A stretch of DNA of 64,000 bases, taken from positions 248,001-312,000 of the forward strand of contig JANRIG010000020.1 in the NCBI GenBank assembly GCA_033765235.1, in the 5' to 3' direction. The first letter of the stretch is position 1. Each line of letters opens with the position of its first letter. Below are positions 61,876 to 64,000 of this stretch, in pieces. The notes under the pieces are model-generated. The model was not told where the DNA came from and did no database searches. It saw only the letters and a list, made by a program, of their open reading frames with translations. The stretch comes from JANRIG01 sp033765235. GTDB lineage: Bacteria > Bacteroidota > Bacteroidia > Cytophagales > UBA9547. The position numbers and the translations under genes are program-made.

Positions 61876-62862
61876 ATGTTTTTCTCTATCATAGTGCCTG
61901 TGTATAACCGTCCTGACGAAATTGGCGATTTACTCGAGTGCCTTACACAGCAAACGTATAAAAACTTTGAAGTAATAGTAGTAGAAAGCGGCAGCAGCAT
62001 TACCTCCGAGCATGTGGCAAATACTTACACGCACAAGCTCAATATCACCTATGCACCTACCGGCAACTATGGCCCGGGCATATCTCGCAACTTTGGTATG
62101 AAATATGCCAAAGGCGAGTATTTTATCATATTAGACTCTGATATACTGCTCGATACCGACTTTGTAGCAAATATTTATCATGGAGTTACCTCTCATCAAC
62201 TTGATGCACATGGCGGGCCTGACTGCTGCCACCCATCATTTACAGACATAGAAAAAGCCATCAATTACAGCCTTACCTCATTTCTCACTACAGGAGGCAT
62301 GCGCGGTGGGGTAAAGCGAGCTACCAAATACTTTCCGCGCAGCTTCAATATGGGCTTTTCGCGTAGGGTGTATGAGGCTACAGGCGGTTTCAAATTTGGA
62401 TTTATGGGCGAGGATATGGAGCTGAGCCACAGGATATATGCACTGGGCTACAAGGTAGCACTCATACCCGATGCCTACGTGTATCACCACCGCAAAAAGG
62501 ACTTTCATACATTTTTCAGATACATGAAGTTTTTTGGAAAGTCGCGGGTGAATATTATGCTGCATGTACCTGGTTCGCTTAGGCTTATACATCTGGTGCC
62601 TGTGCTGTTTATTATGTATTTTATCGGGGCTTATCTGTCTATATTTATAAGTTTTGAATGGTTTATAGCTATGAAAGCCACGTTTTATACCTATTTTTTG
62701 TTGATTTTTGCAGATAGCAGCAAAAAAAACAAGAGTATGTACATAGGTTTGCTCAGTATGATAGCCACATTTATACAATTTTGGGGATATGGCTTAGGTT
62801 TTCTGCAAGATTTTTGGGACAGAATAGTGATAAAAAGCGACAAAAAACAGGTTAATATTTGA
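61876..62862 (+). CDS. Family 2 glycosyltransferase with C-terminal membrane helices
   Basis: A GT-A family 2 transferase of 328 residues. The core shows FSIIVPVYNRPDEIGDLLE, VVESGSS, LDSD in YFIILDSDILLDTDF, and the acceptor-site GEDMELSHRIYALG. Two or three membrane helices follow at the C-terminus (LVPVLFIMYFIGAYLSIFI and later), as in membrane-anchored transferases that work on lipid-linked sugars. The ATG at 61876 (MFFSIIVPVYN) fits the family; an upstream ATG at 61804 adds 24 residues and overlaps the Fic promoter region. It overlaps the next gene tail to tail by 11 bases. Confidence 0.9.
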   Translation: MFFSIIVPVYNRPDEIGDLLECLTQQTYKNFEVIVVESGSSITSEHVANTYTHKLNITYAPTGNYGPGISRNFGMKYAKGEYFIILDSDILLDTDFVANIYHGVTSHQLDAHGGPDCCHPSFTDIEKAINYSLTSFLTTGGMRGGVKRATKYFPRSFNMGFSRRVYEATGGFKFGFMGEDMELSHRIYALGYKVALIPDAYVYHHRKKDFHTFFRYMKFFGKSRVNIMLHVPGSLRLIHLVPVLFIMYFIGAYLSIFISFEWFIAMKATFYTYFLLIFADSSKKNKSMYIGLLSMIATFIQFWGYGLGFLQDFWDRIVIKSDKKQVNI

Positions 62863-64000
62863 GTAGTGATACATTGCCTATGGTTTTCACCACGGGCAAT
62901 GTATGCATATATTTGCAACGGTCGTTTTGTGTAAGAATATAATCTACACTGTCGGGGTGTATGGCAAGTGTGTCGTAAAATTTATCAGAAAGTATATGTT
63001 TAAACTGCGTATTCTCATATTGTAATATATCTACTCCGTAGCACAGCTTTAGTAGATGATACCACTTCTTGTAATAGTAAGGAGTGTGTATCACTGCTTT
63101 GAGGTTGCAAGGCTGTGAGCGGTGTGCTTCACATGCAAATGACTCGTTCATAGGGTCTGTAAGTATAGAGGCTTCCACAGGTGTATTTTGTCTTATCCAA
63201 ATGTGCATTTTTTGCATATATGTAAGTTCATTTTTATGCCCATAGTGCTTATTATTTATATATTTTACAGGTATATAATCAGGGAAAATTATTAATACAG
63301 CAGATACCAATGTTATGAATATTAGCATAATATTTATTGGAAATATTTTAAAATATTGTATATTAAAAAAATAATAATATGATGCACTATTTATTAATAA
63401 TATTAGTATAAATGCTATCGCTATTGGTGCCATTTTGAAAGCTTGCATTTTGCATATTGTGTATATATTAAGGACATCCGTAAGTATTGTATATGATACT
63501 AAATAACACATTATCAATACAATAAACAGTAGTGTTGATGATAATTCTTTTTTATACTTATAAATATATACGAGAAACAGCATTATTAATATTGCAAAAA
63601 ATAGCACAGATTTTTTACTAAAATTATGAAACAAATAATGCTCAAATCCTGAATAATTATACAACAAATTGTTAAATAATTGTATAAAATATTTATCGTA
63701 ATATGTATTTTCAATATTAAATATTATTAAAAATGAAGGTAGTGAAAATATAGCAGTAATTAACATAAAATGTATAACAATTTTATAATTTTTATACGCT
63801 GATATAGTAAGATGAATGAATATCATTAAGCAAATATTCATAGCAAGTAAGGGTTGAAAAACACATCCAATACCCATTAATACACCACTGATTAGGTATT
63901 TTTTGGTGCAATAATACATCAATCCCATATAGCAAAATGCCCCTGATATGGCGCTTGAGGTAAAAATAGTATCTGCCAAGTTATTCCCACCCGGACTCAT
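62852..64000 (-). CDS. Polytopic membrane protein, C-terminal part (start beyond window)
   Basis: At least 382 residues; the frame is open at base 64000, so the N-terminus lies outside. About seven or eight hydrophobic helices come first (for example FMLITAIFSLPSFLIIF and LFFAILIMLFLVYIY), followed by a soluble C-terminal domain of about 120 residues (residues 265-382: TYMQKMHIWIRQNTPVEASIL, then PDSVDYILTQNDRC). The layout recalls lipid-linked sugar mannosyl/glucosyltransferases of GT-C type and DUF6798-like proteins, in which the soluble part ends the protein. Composition is very AT-rich and Ile/Tyr/Lys-rich. I cannot assign a precise function. Confidence 0.75.
   Translation of the reverse strand: MSPGGNNLADTIFTSSAISGAFCYMGLMYYCTKKYLISGVLMGIGCVFQPLLAMNICLMIFIHLTISAYKNYKIVIHFMLITAIFSLPSFLIIFNIENTYYDKYFIQLFNNLLYNYSGFEHYLFHNFSKKSVLFFAILIMLFLVYIYKYKKELSSTLLFIVLIMCYLVSYTILTDVLNIYTICKMQAFKMAPIAIAFILILLINSASYYYFFNIQYFKIFPINIMLIFITLVSAVLIIFPDYIPVKYINNKHYGHKNELTYMQKMHIWIRQNTPVEASILTDPMNESFACEAHRSQPCNLKAVIHTPYYYKKWYHLLKLCYGVDILQYENTQFKHILSDKFYDTLAIHPDSVDYILTQNDRCKYMHTLPVVKTIGNVSLLKY

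Overview
The window is 64 kb of AT-rich chromosome from a member of the Bacteroidota. Several independent signs agree on this. Exact matches to the phylum's TAnnTTTG -7 promoter box stand in front of many genes, and Shine-Dalgarno sequences are not evident. There are type IX secretion/gliding-type proteins (a TPR-PD40-CRD-OmpA protein of PorE type and a PorT-like barrel directly after ubiE/menG). The ribosomal protein S16 has a long low-complexity tail. The alpha-glucan phosphorylase is of the short type and carries a variant motif that I recall from this phylum. I cannot name the species; a chitinophagal or sphingobacterial relative would fit.

Layout. 1-5.4 kb: end of a histidine kinase, a TerC-type membrane protein, tRNA-Pro(GGG), a YceI protein, metG and a DUF58 protein. 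5.4-13 kb: housekeeping genes, mostly leftward (rpsP-rimM-tsaB, an alpha/beta hydrolase, nadE and yicC), with dprA and recR on the right strand. 12.8-15.4 kb: a membrane protein translationally coupled to a large fused glycosyltransferase. 15.7-20.5 kb: a PorE-like protein, panD-panC and a secreted PD40 protein. 20.7-27 kb: an aldo/keto reductase, a pair of PepSY-type membrane proteins, and a rightward unit of two glycosyltransferases, menG/ubiE, porT-like and an SMR transporter. 27.4-34.4 kb is more accessory in character: a secreted GH3 glucosidase with a PA14 insert, a chromate transporter, a copper amine oxidase without a signal peptide and a small CxxC membrane protein, separated by unusually long AT-rich gaps. 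34.4-39.4 kb: aroA-nrnA-FKBP, then a small GIY-YIG nuclease wedged between tRNA-Asp and a broken tRNA-Asp fragment, then argB. 39.4-46 kb: a glucan phosphorylase, a GNAT enzyme and a compact four-gene leftward operon (outer-membrane barrel, short phosphate-binding-like protein, di-haem peroxidase, HAMP-GAF sensor without an output domain). 46-46.8 kb is a gene-free repeat region. 46.8-55.2 kb: dxs-GH3-lysE, purE-amidase-GreA-like and grpE-dnaJ-ispE. 55.4-64 kb: a large FAD/Fe-S oxidoreductase, a DPP-IV-like peptidase, a Fic protein with a repeat-bearing promoter, a family 2 glycosyltransferase and the C-terminal part of a polytopic membrane protein cut by the window end.

Most genes are ordinary core metabolism, translation, chaperone and envelope functions in short operons. 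Convergent gene pairs with a real gap between them often share a symmetrical hairpin in that gap, and two convergent pairs overlap outright. The parts most worth a second look are the tRNA-Asp/GIY-YIG mini-element with its perfect 32-nt palindrome, the four-gene porin/PBP/peroxidase/sensor operon, the phosphorylase whose expected PLP lysine is threonine, and the glycosyltransferase fused to a seemingly degenerate phosphoglycosyltransferase-like half.
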